In this document: piece by piece, positions 33,821 to 41,850 of the stretch
Position numbering within the stretch: the stretch's first letter is position 1
How the letters are laid out: every line of letters begins with the position of its first letter
Source: a virus
Length of the DNA stretch: 64,000 nt
Reading direction: 5' to 3' (one strand)
Virus record (IMG/VR): IMGVR_UViG_3300022864_000001
Location: 52,029-116,028 of that record
Made by a program: the position numbers and the translations under genes
The notes under the pieces: model-generated
Database searches by the model: none
What the model saw: the letters and a program-made list of their open reading frames with translations, nothing else
What the model was told of the DNA's origin: nothing

Positions 33821-33877
33821 ATTTCACCCCTAAGTCTAAGGGGCATCTTCATACCCCCCATTATTCTGTTGTAAGCC

Positions 33878-33901
33878 GGGGGCGAACAGAAGCCCGCCCC
33901 C
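33878..33901. terminator. GC-rich hairpin between head genes
   Basis: GGGGGCG and CGCCCCC, 10-nt loop, in the gap between the genes ending at 33912 and beginning at 33820. No U-run on the minus strand. Confidence 0.45.
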
Positions 33902-33911
33902 AGCCCAAGGT

Positions 33912-34358
33912 CTATCCCACGAGTAGCACTGAGTTTCCAGATGGGAACGTGCCCGGTTGCGTTACGGGCAGGGTCTTGGCGTTCCATCCATAGAACACCA
34001 CACACCCATAGTCGTTAGCACCAGCAACGCCAGTGACATCCAGAGTCACATAGTCAAAGCCGTCACTGAGCCGCTCTGTAGCGAACTCAAGGACGAACAC
34101 CTGATCGTCGTCGTCGGCCGCGATGACATCTGTCGCCCCAGTCAAGTCTTTGATGCTCGCTGTTTCGGTAGCATCAGTATCCTGCTCAACCTGTAGTGTC
34201 AACGCGCTATCCAATGCTCCCAAGTAAACAACAAAGGCGCAGTGGGTATAGTTACCCACATAGATATACGACGCGCTAAGCGGATAGTGCTGGTTGACCA
34301 GCGTATCCTCAGTATTAAGCAGGAGCGTGTACATGTGTCTGTACCAGTTTTGTCGCAT
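33912..34358 (-). CDS. Small head protein (decoration/stabilisation)
   Basis: 148 residues, beta-rich: MYTLLLNTEDTLVNQHYPL, AFVVYLGALDSALTLQVEQ, DGFDYVTLDVTGVAGANDY. Genes of this size and character next to the major capsid gene usually encode capsid decoration proteins. Inference by position. Confidence 0.6.
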   Translation of the reverse strand: MRQNWYRHMYTLLLNTEDTLVNQHYPLSASYIYVGNYTHCAFVVYLGALDSALTLQVEQDTDATETASIKDLTGATDVIAADDDDQVFVLEFATERLSDGFDYVTLDVTGVAGANDYGCVVFYGWNAKTLPVTQPGTFPSGNSVLLVG

Positions 34359-34397
34359 TTTCTTATCTCCTCAACAGACATTCCTGTCTGTTATATT

Positions 34398-35825
34398 CTA
34401 GGCACTAACTTTTTGGACTGCCAGTTTGTACGTCTCAACCAACTGCCCACCAAGCCTGCGCCGCATTACGAACTTGACCGTGTTCAACTCAGCCTCTGTA
34501 CCACCCAGGAAGCGCTCGACAGTCATGCCCACGCGGTCGGCGATGTAGTACGCACTGAAATCGCCAAACAGGATGGGATATGCATCAGCAGCGATGCTCG
34601 GCATACCTTCTTGCATGTACACGGGATAGCCAAGCAGCATAAGCGGTTGTCCTGCTTGCTGGTCGGGTTCCCAGAGGTAGTTGCCCGCGCCATCCTTCAT
34701 CGTGCGGATCTCCTCAACAGTCGCCCGTTCCATAAGCCATCTGGCCCTGGGCAGATACTGCGACGCGATAGCATAAACCATTCCGATCAGGCCGTGCTTG
34801 GTAACCGCAGCGCCTGCGCCGTCCCACGTTAGGGCGTTGGCATTGCCAGTATCCTCTTCAGTCAGCCCCCCGACGTTAGCACTGCCAGGCAGGATGCCCA
34901 AGGGGCTCGCGCCACCAGCGCTCGTCAAGAATCTGTTGTCCTCATCAATCCCCGCCGCCTCTGCATACTTCGTCGCCAAGAAGTCCTCAACGTCGAAGAA
35001 GGCATCCTCAAGCATGTTCCGAGAGATTGGCGTAGTTGCCATAACCGTATGAATGGCAATGTTTTCCATGCCAAACGTCAGGTTCGTTTCTGATTGGCCC
35101 GCCGTGGGCGTCTCGTCAACCCATGTTACTCGGACAGCGGACGTATACTGGTCATCACCCCCAGTACCTACAGGGATGCTAACCATGTCGCGGCTGGTCG
35201 TCAGCTTGAATGCCCACGGGCGGATCATCGTAAATCCTGGCATACGCTCGATGACGCGGGAGTTGAAGTCTATTGGGACGGCGTAGCCGCCTAGCACATC
35301 ACTCCCCTCGACCATCGTAGCTTTTAGGACCTTGACGTCATAGATGCCCTGGGCCAACGCGTCCTTGATAGCCGCGGGCGTATAGACGATGTTGCGCATT
35401 GCTTTGCGCTCAATCGAGTCCATATCGTCCAGCCCAACACGCAAGTACTTGTTGAACGCTGCTTTCTGGGCCCAGTATTTCCCTACATAATCGTGGCCGT
35501 GAAGATTGGTCAGGAGGGACTTGACCATATTGTCGGTATCCCCGAATTTGGTTACATAAGCAGCCTTATGCACCATCTGTGCTGGTGTCTCAGTCGGCTC
35601 TACTGGATCGGGTGTCGGCAGATTGCCCCCACCCATCATCGGCAGTGGCGGGCGTACGGGTTCAGGTGTAGCCGCCTTGATATTGTCTACTTTCTGCATT
35701 TCCTCAATGGCCTCGGCAGTGCCCTCAGCTTCCTCGCGGAGCCTGCGACCGTTTTCCAAGTCGCCGTCCTCCAGGGCCTTGTGCGCTTCAATCTTGAGAG
35801 ATGCAAGTTTCTCTTGCAGATTCAT
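34398..35825 (-). CDS. HK97-fold major capsid protein with N-terminal delta domain
   Basis: 475 residues from MNLQEKLASLKIEA (GGAGGA ahead). Residues 1-110 are a helical, charged scaffolding (delta) domain that the protease should remove. The rest has HK97 features: GSDVLGGYAVPIDFNSRVIERMP, ISRNMLEDAFFDVEDFLATK near the spine helix, GASPLGILPG and YPILFGDFSAYYIADRVGM near the end. Directly downstream of the protease. Confidence 0.92.
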   Translation of the reverse strand: MNLQEKLASLKIEAHKALEDGDLENGRRLREEAEGTAEAIEEMQKVDNIKAATPEPVRPPLPMMGGGNLPTPDPVEPTETPAQMVHKAAYVTKFGDTDNMVKSLLTNLHGHDYVGKYWAQKAAFNKYLRVGLDDMDSIERKAMRNIVYTPAAIKDALAQGIYDVKVLKATMVEGSDVLGGYAVPIDFNSRVIERMPGFTMIRPWAFKLTTSRDMVSIPVGTGGDDQYTSAVRVTWVDETPTAGQSETNLTFGMENIAIHTVMATTPISRNMLEDAFFDVEDFLATKYAEAAGIDEDNRFLTSAGGASPLGILPGSANVGGLTEEDTGNANALTWDGAGAAVTKHGLIGMVYAIASQYLPRARWLMERATVEEIRTMKDGAGNYLWEPDQQAGQPLMLLGYPVYMQEGMPSIAADAYPILFGDFSAYYIADRVGMTVERFLGGTEAELNTVKFVMRRRLGGQLVETYKLAVQKVSA

Positions 35826-35827
35826 AA

Positions 35828-36856
35828 CTATCCTCCTACTTCTAGGTCTAACAAGGCCAGCCGTTCGCGTTCCACAGCGATTTCCCATTGGCGCGCTTCT
35901 TCATCAGCGCCTTCGCCATCGTCAATCTCTGGGAACTCCAATCCGGCAGCCTTGTAAACTGCTTTCAATTCTGATACTGGGCGCTCCAGCATCCGATATT
36001 CCATGGGGGTTTGCGTCATAGAAACATCTACGATGCACCACTGTTCTAGCCACCCATCTTTCGCAACCTTTCGATGCCCAGAAAGACATCCCGTACTCGT
36101 GTGCAGGCTGCCTTCCGCAATCATGGCCGCGATGGCCGCGCGGTACTCATTGCCTTTCTTCATCTCGGCTTCGTACCACAAGCCCACGTCGTCAACTAGC
36201 ATGATGTCTACTAGGCCCACGACGCTGGCCTTCATTGTCTCATCCGCCCCGTGGTGGTAAAACAGTGGCAACTTGCCCACGGCATCGTATACATTCAGCA
36301 TCTCGCCAGTTTTGTCCGTGAAGTATTCCTTAACCAAATCCCTGCGGTCTGGCCCACCCCAAAGAGCAGCGTAAGCACCGAGGCGGTGTTGGCCTAATGC
36401 CTTGATCGCCAATCCAACAGGGGCGCCGCAGTTGCCCTTGGGGATTACGGTCTTGGTTTGAGCCTTCACTACATCAGCGCTGCTACTCGGCGCGCCCTTT
36501 GCCGCAACAGTTGGTTCAATCGCTTCACCGCCTATATGCTCACCAACGCTAGGCGCGTCGGGAATAGCCTTCGTTACTTCTACCCATTCGCGTTCGACTT
36601 CTGGGCGTTCCACTTCAACCCACTCGTCTTCATCAGCGAATGTCATTCCCCCACCAGCCTGGGTAAAGGGGACCTTGAAGTTCTTCGTTCTTTCCACGAT
36701 TACGTGCTCGTCCCACACTTCTCTTACCCATACACCTTCTGCCCCAGACCAATACGCTTCCTCCTCGCCGCTCACTGTGTAGAACTGCTGCCGGATCCGC
36801 GAGGTCAGCTCGTCCAGGTTTTCAGCCTTGTTCAAATCAATTATTTCTTCACTCAT
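35828..36856 (-). CDS. Prohead serine protease with N-terminal extension
   Basis: 342 residues from MSEEIIDLNKAE with GGAAGG ahead. The first ~120 residues are a separate domain (RIRQQFYTVSGEEEAYWSG, EHVIVERTKNFKVPFT) seen in many phage proteins. The protease part has YHHGADETMKASVVG (His) and AEGSLHTSTGCLSG (Ser), followed by the assembly-protease-like EWCIVDVS-type strand (EQWCIVDVSMTQTPME). It matures the capsid by removing the delta domain. Confidence 0.85.
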   Translation of the reverse strand: MSEEIIDLNKAENLDELTSRIRQQFYTVSGEEEAYWSGAEGVWVREVWDEHVIVERTKNFKVPFTQAGGGMTFADEDEWVEVERPEVEREWVEVTKAIPDAPSVGEHIGGEAIEPTVAAKGAPSSSADVVKAQTKTVIPKGNCGAPVGLAIKALGQHRLGAYAALWGGPDRRDLVKEYFTDKTGEMLNVYDAVGKLPLFYHHGADETMKASVVGLVDIMLVDDVGLWYEAEMKKGNEYRAAIAAMIAEGSLHTSTGCLSGHRKVAKDGWLEQWCIVDVSMTQTPMEYRMLERPVSELKAVYKAAGLEFPEIDDGEGADEEARQWEIAVERERLALLDLEVGG

Positions 36857-36889
36857 ATCTTTACCTTCCTTATTGTCCAGCCAGAAAAG

Positions 36890-36903
36890 TCTTTGTACAA
36901 AGA
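36890..36903. repeat. Palindrome family B, TCTTTGTACAAAGA
   Basis: Perfect 14-bp palindrome 34 nt upstream of the prohead protease start, in its leader. The same element marks other leftward gene boundaries. Confidence 0.8.
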
Positions 36904-36907
36904 GAAA

Positions 36908-36950
36908 GCGCCCATGCATCGTGGACACGTTGGTCCAAACACATGGGCGC
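36908..36950. promoter_or_regulatory. Large hairpin upstream of the prohead protease
   Basis: Arms GCGCCCATG (36908-36916) and CATGGGCGC (36942-36950), with inner TGGAC/GTCCA, adjacent to the family B palindrome. It lies in the 152-nt gap that contains no gene. Terminator of the upstream message or 5' leader structure of protease/capsid mRNA. Confidence 0.55.
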
Positions 36951-37008
36951 AAGGGGCGCAGCTTATTCGTATTATGTGACCATTTCGCGAATAGTCGGTT
37001 TCTTATTC

Positions 37009-37239
37009 TTATAGATGCATGTTACACAACGCCGCCAACCGTGACAACGCACGTTCGTCCATTAACCCAAAGTCTATAGCTAGGCGCACCAGATGAGCCA
37101 AGCCCAAGATATTCGTATGCTTTTGGCCGTGATGCCTTGACGTGATGCTGATGCGTCCCCCAGGCAGCAAATAACCGCAGGGAAGAACACACCCTGAAGC
37201 GTGCGCACACGTCAACGGGATTCTTTCTTCGTTAGCCAT
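37009..37239 (-). CDS. Hypothetical protein
   Basis: 76 residues from MANEERIPL. Contains a short Cys segment (CAHASGCVLPCGYLLPGG) and a helical C-terminus (LARLVRLAIDFGL-like, ending AALCNMHL). It begins inside the end of a 29-residue membrane ORF. Unknown. Confidence 0.5.
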   Translation of the reverse strand: MANEERIPLTCAHASGCVLPCGYLLPGGRISITSRHHGQKHTNILGLAHLVRLAIDFGLMDERALSRLAALCNMHL

Positions 37240-37321
37240 GATAGCGTGGCGGGCGCCGCGGGCGTAGCGAGAGTAAAATGGCAATAATTATCGCTATGAC
37301 CAACAGCGCCCGCTCCCACAT
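37232..37321 (-). CDS. 29-residue single-span membrane peptide
   Basis: MWERALLVIAIIIAILLSL followed by an Arg/Pro-rich tail. The ATG comes one base after the stop of the membrane protein upstream and the stop overlaps the next start. Compact hydrophobic ORFs like this beside a candidate holin suggest a lysis accessory, but that is inference. Confidence 0.45.
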   Translation of the reverse strand: MWERALLVIAIIIAILLSLRPRRPPRYHG

Positions 37322-37322
37322 G

Positions 37323-37703
37323 CTAAAGCGTGAAAGCCCGGCTACCCATGACCGCCCGTTGGGCAACGGCCATATCGACCGCGTCTAGCGTTTCGACGAA
37401 GCGTCCCCATTGCTCCCAACAAAGGGCCAGGTACTTATCCTTGTTGATGAAGAAGCGCAGGAATCTAATTTCAGACAAGTAGTTATCCCAAAACGGCCCG
37501 GCAATGGCCCACACGTCCTCTTGGCTAACTTCCTGTAGGGCATCTTCAGCAAACTCCATGACGAGTTCTCGCACCCACACCCAGACGTCCGCGAGTAGGC
37601 CATCTTTGTGCTTCTTCGCGAGATATATGGCCAGCCCGGCTAGGACGACTACTACCTGCCAAATCTCACCGAGGTTCTCAATGATCCAATTCCACCATGC
37701 CAT
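37323..37703 (-). CDS. Membrane protein, candidate holin-like
   Basis: 126 residues: one N-terminal hydrophobic span (IWQVVVVLAGLAIYLA), then basic KKHKDG and an amphipathic acidic remainder. The layout, one span plus a long helical cytoplasmic part, resembles LLH-type phage holins. No endolysin is adjacent, so it could also be a membrane anchor for another process. Confidence 0.45.
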   Translation of the reverse strand: MAWWNWIIENLGEIWQVVVVLAGLAIYLAKKHKDGLLADVWVWVRELVMEFAEDALQEVSQEDVWAIAGPFWDNYLSEIRFLRFFINKDKYLALCWEQWGRFVETLDAVDMAVAQRAVMGSRAFTL

Positions 37704-37735
37704 GCTCTTTCTCCTTTACTTTAGCAAATTCTATG

Positions 37736-38599
37736 CTATTCTGTTCCGCCTTGTGTCTGTACTGCGTCAAGCAGTATCCACCCCTTATGGTGGGGCAGCT
37801 TGCCGTTCTTTACGCTGCCCATGTGGCCGTTGTGAAGCCCGCGCCCTTGACACATGCGCTTGAGGTTCACGCCAGCGGGGATAATCTCGCCGGTATCCCT
37901 GTGGATGAACGCGGGGTATGGCTTAGCCATAGCCGCGCCTATTTTGAGCCTTGTCCCCTTCGTGAGATGTTTCCCCCAGTTGTGGTTAAGCTCGCCTGTC
38001 AGGGATGCGCCTATCTTCTGTTTGTGGCCTTCAGTAAGGATATGGCCTAGACAGTTTTGGTTGCCCATCTTACGCTCGCTCTGCTGGCGCTTAAATTCGC
38101 CAGTGTGCTTGTACCCCTTGCCGTTTTGATTGCCTAGGCCATATTGATTGCCCAGTAGAGATATGCTTATCTTTTGTTTGCTTTCCTCTGTGTGATTACG
38201 CCCTAACCAGTGTTGGTTGCCCATCTGTGAAGCACTCATTTTGAGCCTTGACTTTTCTGTATGCTTACGCCCCGCCATTGACGATTTGGCATTTTGTGCA
38301 GTATTGTAGCTTTTTCCCTCAGCAATGCGCCTGTCAATCCACTTTTGTTCTACTGCAACAAGCAAAGCAGGGTCTTCTACTACTTCCAGAATATGGAACT
38401 CAAATATATCCTCGCCGTCCTTGTCCCAGGCCGCTTGGAAGTCTACGCAATGGTGTCTCCCATTACGGAGCGTATAAAGATGCTGCTTCTGCCGTTGCTC
38501 AATGTTCCCCGAGCTTCCAGTATATGCATACCCGTCCAGCCCGTTCTCAAACTCGTAAACACCCTGTATCATGCCACAATATACGTTACGAAAACGCAT
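37736..38599 (-). CDS. GIY-YIG homing endonuclease with NUMOD3 repeats
   Basis: 287 residues. Nuclease domain GVYEFENG...YAYTGSS near residues 14-30 with HH and Glu (LLVAVEQKW). At least five NUMOD3-type DNA-binding repeats of the form G-x-K/N-H-T/L-x-E-x-K-x-K-I-S/G follow. A C-terminal segment (FIHRDTGEIIPAGVN) resembles NUMOD1-like motifs. Inserted between the portal region and the holin-like gene; it overlaps the portal C-terminal segment by 14 nt. Confidence 0.88.
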   Translation of the reverse strand: MRFRNVYCGMIQGVYEFENGLDGYAYTGSSGNIEQRQKQHLYTLRNGRHHCVDFQAAWDKDGEDIFEFHILEVVEDPALLVAVEQKWIDRRIAEGKSYNTAQNAKSSMAGRKHTEKSRLKMSASQMGNQHWLGRNHTEESKQKISISLLGNQYGLGNQNGKGYKHTGEFKRQQSERKMGNQNCLGHILTEGHKQKIGASLTGELNHNWGKHLTKGTRLKIGAAMAKPYPAFIHRDTGEIIPAGVNLKRMCQGRGLHNGHMGSVKNGKLPHHKGWILLDAVQTQGGTE

Positions 38600-38807
38600 T
38601 GTGTGCCTCGGAAAATATAGCTTTTACGCTATTGGTATCTTTGGCCCCTTGCAGTTTTGCGAGTATGTCTACAACTACCATCTCTGGTATCAGTGCCGCC
38701 ACGAATTCTCTCTCATTAGGCAGCTTACCCCTCTCCATTTCCCCGAGGGCTACTTTGCGCCACCTCTTCAACTCGCCCCGTACAGCTACACGAAGTGCTT
38801 TGTCTTC
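38586..38807 (-). other. Portal C-terminal domain in frame behind an amber codon
   Basis: 74 codons following the portal TAG, in the same frame and without another stop: EDKALRVAVRGELKRWRKVAL... PNEREFVAALIP... VKAIFSEAH. This matches the usual C-terminal segment of HK97-type portals (a Trp/Lys-rich helix, a REF motif and a closing helix). It is either read through, restarted at TTG 38771 (GGGGCGAG ahead), or the relic of a recent nonsense mutation. Confidence 0.7.
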
Positions 38808-40202
38808 CTATAAGACATCACCCTGATCCTCCGGTTCTTCGGGCACATCATCGCCCCCTCCCCCAGCAAGACGATTCGTCAGCCTCTCCGGCGCTTCAGA
38901 ACCCGTCAGCGTGCCAACTCTTTGTCTCAATACCTCAACGCCACCAGGGGCAGCCAAGTGCTTCAGCAAGCGGACGGGTATTTTGCAGACCTCGTAGCCT
39001 ATGGGTTTTAAATCCAATACCGCGCGGTTCTCGTCTATCGTCCTGTCCTGGGAATATTGCGCGTATTCTTGCACGCTTATTGCCCTATCAGTGGGAATGA
39101 CGTTCGGCGACTTGGCCAGGAAATCATCACCGTAGAATTGCCGCATTACCAGCGTCCACTGGGCAGCAAAGCTGTCTAGTATGGGTTGCGTAGTGTTCTG
39201 GGCAAAACTTGCCAATACAGCATACAGATTCTCGCTGGCTACTTCGCCCGTTACTAAGCCGTTTGGTATGCCAAAAATCTGGTAAATCTGTCCACGGTTG
39301 AATTCGCGACTGAGCCGCAGTTGCATCTCCTCCATTGACTGTTGGATAATTTCAACAGAGAGGTCTCCACCACGAACGATGGCCGATGCGCGACCTTGCC
39401 CAAATTGCTCGTGGATTGCCTCTTTAGCCTCAACAAAATCAGTATCAGAGATTTCAGGTGGCAACGACAAAATAGCGGTCGGTACAGCGTTGTCTTCGCC
39501 ATAGAACTGCTGTTCCCAATCTGCCTGGGCCAAGTCTGTTCTAATAGGCGAAAGCGCTGCTGTCAGGCTGCTGAGTCCCTCCCAATAGCTCCAGAAATTC
39601 GGGAAGCGCAGACAGAATACGTTCTCGCCAGGCAACTGGTGCTTCTGCCCGTCAATGGTAATGACGTAATCAATGATAATGCGCCCTGTTATCCGCGACC
39701 TGTGCAACGTTTTGGGCAATGGAGACACTTTGTTCGATGGCAGGGGCCAAAGTTCCACCGGCTCGCCACGGCCTATCTTGGGCGTTGAGATAAAAATGTG
39801 TGCGTTCCCACGTAGAAGATACCAGCCCAAAGTATATCGCGCGATATAGTCGTAGCTGAACATATCGTTCGGCATACGAAGCAGTTTGTCGAACGCGTGG
39901 TTTGGCGTCGCAACAACTTCCCCGTCTGCCTCCTGTTTGGCCGCAAATGGCCGCGAGTCCTGGCGAGCTACCGCACTTCCAATGACACGTAACGCAGTCC
40001 AAACCGCGTATGATGTAATCGCAATAAGTTCAGCGTCAGACGAATCCACGGTTTGCCCGGCCCGCGACTCGGCCAGCTTCCCCATCAGGTTCATAATTAC
40101 GCGCTGAGAACTGGTATTGCCGTGCAACGGCGCCCGCGCGTATGCCCACGCGGAAGACCAATAGTGTAACCACCGCCCTAATGTGTTGGGAGGCCCTGTC
40201 AT
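38808..40202 (-). CDS. Portal protein (HK97/lambda-like class)
   Basis: 464 residues ending at TAG. Features: ITSYAVWTALRVIGSAVARQ, PNHAFDKLLRMPNDMFSYDY, WYLLRGNAHIFI, VFCLRFPNFWSYWEGLSSL, QRLSREFNRGQIYQIFGIP-like LSREFNRGQIYQIFGIPNGL, LDSFAAQWTLVMRQF. It forms the dodecameric DNA gateway of the capsid. The expected C-terminal ~70 residues lie in frame just beyond the stop (see 38586). Upstream are a zinc-ribbon protein and a homing gene. Confidence 0.9.
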   Translation of the reverse strand: MTGPPNTLGRWLHYWSSAWAYARAPLHGNTSSQRVIMNLMGKLAESRAGQTVDSSDAELIAITSYAVWTALRVIGSAVARQDSRPFAAKQEADGEVVATPNHAFDKLLRMPNDMFSYDYIARYTLGWYLLRGNAHIFISTPKIGRGEPVELWPLPSNKVSPLPKTLHRSRITGRIIIDYVITIDGQKHQLPGENVFCLRFPNFWSYWEGLSSLTAALSPIRTDLAQADWEQQFYGEDNAVPTAILSLPPEISDTDFVEAKEAIHEQFGQGRASAIVRGGDLSVEIIQQSMEEMQLRLSREFNRGQIYQIFGIPNGLVTGEVASENLYAVLASFAQNTTQPILDSFAAQWTLVMRQFYGDDFLAKSPNVIPTDRAISVQEYAQYSQDRTIDENRAVLDLKPIGYEVCKIPVRLLKHLAAPGGVEVLRQRVGTLTGSEAPERLTNRLAGGGGDDVPEEPEDQGDVL

Positions 40203-40252
40203 GTTTTTCTCATAGTCTCAATGCTCTTCTTCTGACTCTAAGTAATCAGACT

Positions 40253-40972
40253 TTAGCATTTCCTATATTGTTCGTTGAAGTTCAATGTCGCGTTGCACTT
40301 CTCGCAGATATAATTCCCAACAGTTGTTGCCCCGCAATGCCAACATTCCCGTGTAAGATTCTGCAACTCTTTCTCTGGCAAACGGTTGCCACCACAGAAC
40401 TTGCAGGTGTGGCTATTCCAATCGCATAGAGCGCCGCACCAAGGACACAAACGCGCCTTGGGCTGGCTTACAAAGCCCACGTCGCCCAACATTGCACCCC
40501 AATCAGGCACGCGTTCCTCATTCGTGGTGAAGCAGAAACCTGGCCCTAGCAGCAACGTAACCTTTATTGCAGGCCATGTCTCGCTGTTAAGGGTGCGGTC
40601 AATGCCCACTAACCATCCAGTCCACTTAGCGCGCTCTACAGCCTTGTCCAACAAATCTGTTCCACCGCCACATTGCGGGCAAGTCAAAACGCCTGTTGTA
40701 TAGGTCGTGCCACAATAACGACAAACATGCCCCCATCCAATGTCGCGGTAGCCAATATGCGAACCGCATTCTAGGTGGTTCATCGTTGCCGCGCTGTAGC
40801 CAAGTTCCAGTTCCATGTGCGCGGTTACGCCCGTAGAAACTAGGGCAAACGAGCCGTCAAATGTTGGCATTCTTACCGTATCGTTTTCAACGCTTAGGTT
40901 GGCCGCATATATGTGGCTCCCCAAGAACTTGCCACCAACGGGCAAAAAGTGGCGCATCTGTGTTGTCGCCAT
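40253..40972 (-). CDS. Multi-zinc-ribbon protein
   Basis: 239 residues with three Cys4 ribbons: CRYCG...CPQCGG near residue 85, CPWCG...CKFCGG near 175 and CWHCG...CEKCNA near 212. The N-terminal ~80 residues are a beta-rich domain (FDGSFALVSTGVTAHMELELG). Zinc-ribbon proteins can bind nucleic acid or protein. It sits between terminase and portal, where it might help packaging, but this is inference. Confidence 0.7.
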   Translation of the reverse strand: MATTQMRHFLPVGGKFLGSHIYAANLSVENDTVRMPTFDGSFALVSTGVTAHMELELGYSAATMNHLECGSHIGYRDIGWGHVCRYCGTTYTTGVLTCPQCGGGTDLLDKAVERAKWTGWLVGIDRTLNSETWPAIKVTLLLGPGFCFTTNEERVPDWGAMLGDVGFVSQPKARLCPWCGALCDWNSHTCKFCGGNRLPEKELQNLTRECWHCGATTVGNYICEKCNATLNFNEQYRKC

Positions 40973-40989
40973 GAAAAACTCCTGTTAAT

Positions 40990-41829
40990 CTATATCTCTG
41001 GCATGCAGTAACGCATTTCGGGCTTGGTGGGAATCGCGGCGGCTAAACCAGCGTAATATTGCAATAGGGCGCCGCGCCTTGCAAGCTTAATTATGCTTAT
41101 CTTCTGCTTGGTTGCGTCACTGTGCTTATGGCCCAGGTGGTATTGGTTTCCCCTTTTGGCATCGCTCATCTTTTGCTTGGCCGCGAGGGTGTGGTGTTTC
41201 CCCCACATGGGATGAAGAGGGCCCTTAACGGCATCGCCTATTTTGCGTTTGTGGTCTTCGGTGAGCTTCTTGCCTAAGTGGGCCTCGCGGTTTTTGCGGT
41301 TGGCTTCTTCAGTGTGGTGTTTCCCCCACATGGGGTTGCCCTCACCCGTATTGTTATCGCTCATCTTCTGCCTAGACTCTGGGGTATGCTTATAGCCCCG
41401 GGTGTTCTGGTTGCCCATCATGCGTTCGCTTTGCTTGCGGCAAAACTCCTCAGTATGCTTGTAGCCCAGGCAATATTGATTGCCTGTCGAGGCCTCGCCT
41501 ATTTTTCTCTTGTGGTCTTCTGTAAGGGTGCGCCCCCGCATCGGCGCGCCGGCGAAAGGTGCAACGTTATAGCAATTTCCCCAAAATGCATCCAAATACT
41601 CCTGCTCTATCTCTGTGAGCAGGCTGGTGTCTTCAATTACTTCCAGGACACAGAACTCAAACGCGCCTTCACCATACTTGTTCCAGGCGCGCTGGAGATG
41701 AATGCAGTGATGCTTCCCATGGCCAAGTGCGCGGCGGTGCTCCCCCCAACGCTTCTCAATATTTATTGAACCTCCTCTATACGCTTTCCCGCTCTGGCGA
41801 TGCGTAATCTTGTAAATGCCCTGAGTCAT
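40990..41829 (-). CDS. GIY-YIG homing endonuclease with NUMOD3 repeats
   Basis: 279 residues. GIYKITHRQSGKAYRGGS (YRG instead of YIG), conserved Arg in EKRWGEHRRA and Glu in LTEIEQEYLD. Followed by about seven NUMOD3 repeats (LTEDHKRKIG, HTPESRQKMS and similar). It lies between the large terminase and zinc-ribbon genes, in the same orientation, and is related to the copy at 37.7 kb but clearly diverged. Confidence 0.9.
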   Translation of the reverse strand: MTQGIYKITHRQSGKAYRGGSINIEKRWGEHRRALGHGKHHCIHLQRAWNKYGEGAFEFCVLEVIEDTSLLTEIEQEYLDAFWGNCYNVAPFAGAPMRGRTLTEDHKRKIGEASTGNQYCLGYKHTEEFCRKQSERMMGNQNTRGYKHTPESRQKMSDNNTGEGNPMWGKHHTEEANRKNREAHLGKKLTEDHKRKIGDAVKGPLHPMWGKHHTLAAKQKMSDAKRGNQYHLGHKHSDATKQKISIIKLARRGALLQYYAGLAAAIPTKPEMRYCMPEI

Positions 41830-41850
41830 ATTTTCTCCAAAAGCGGACAG

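Noticed and set aside
38808-38810. Genome-wide reassignment of TAG
   Set aside because: Many other genes end at ordinary stops including TAG without plausible in-frame continuation, and their lengths fit their families; only the portal shows this pattern.
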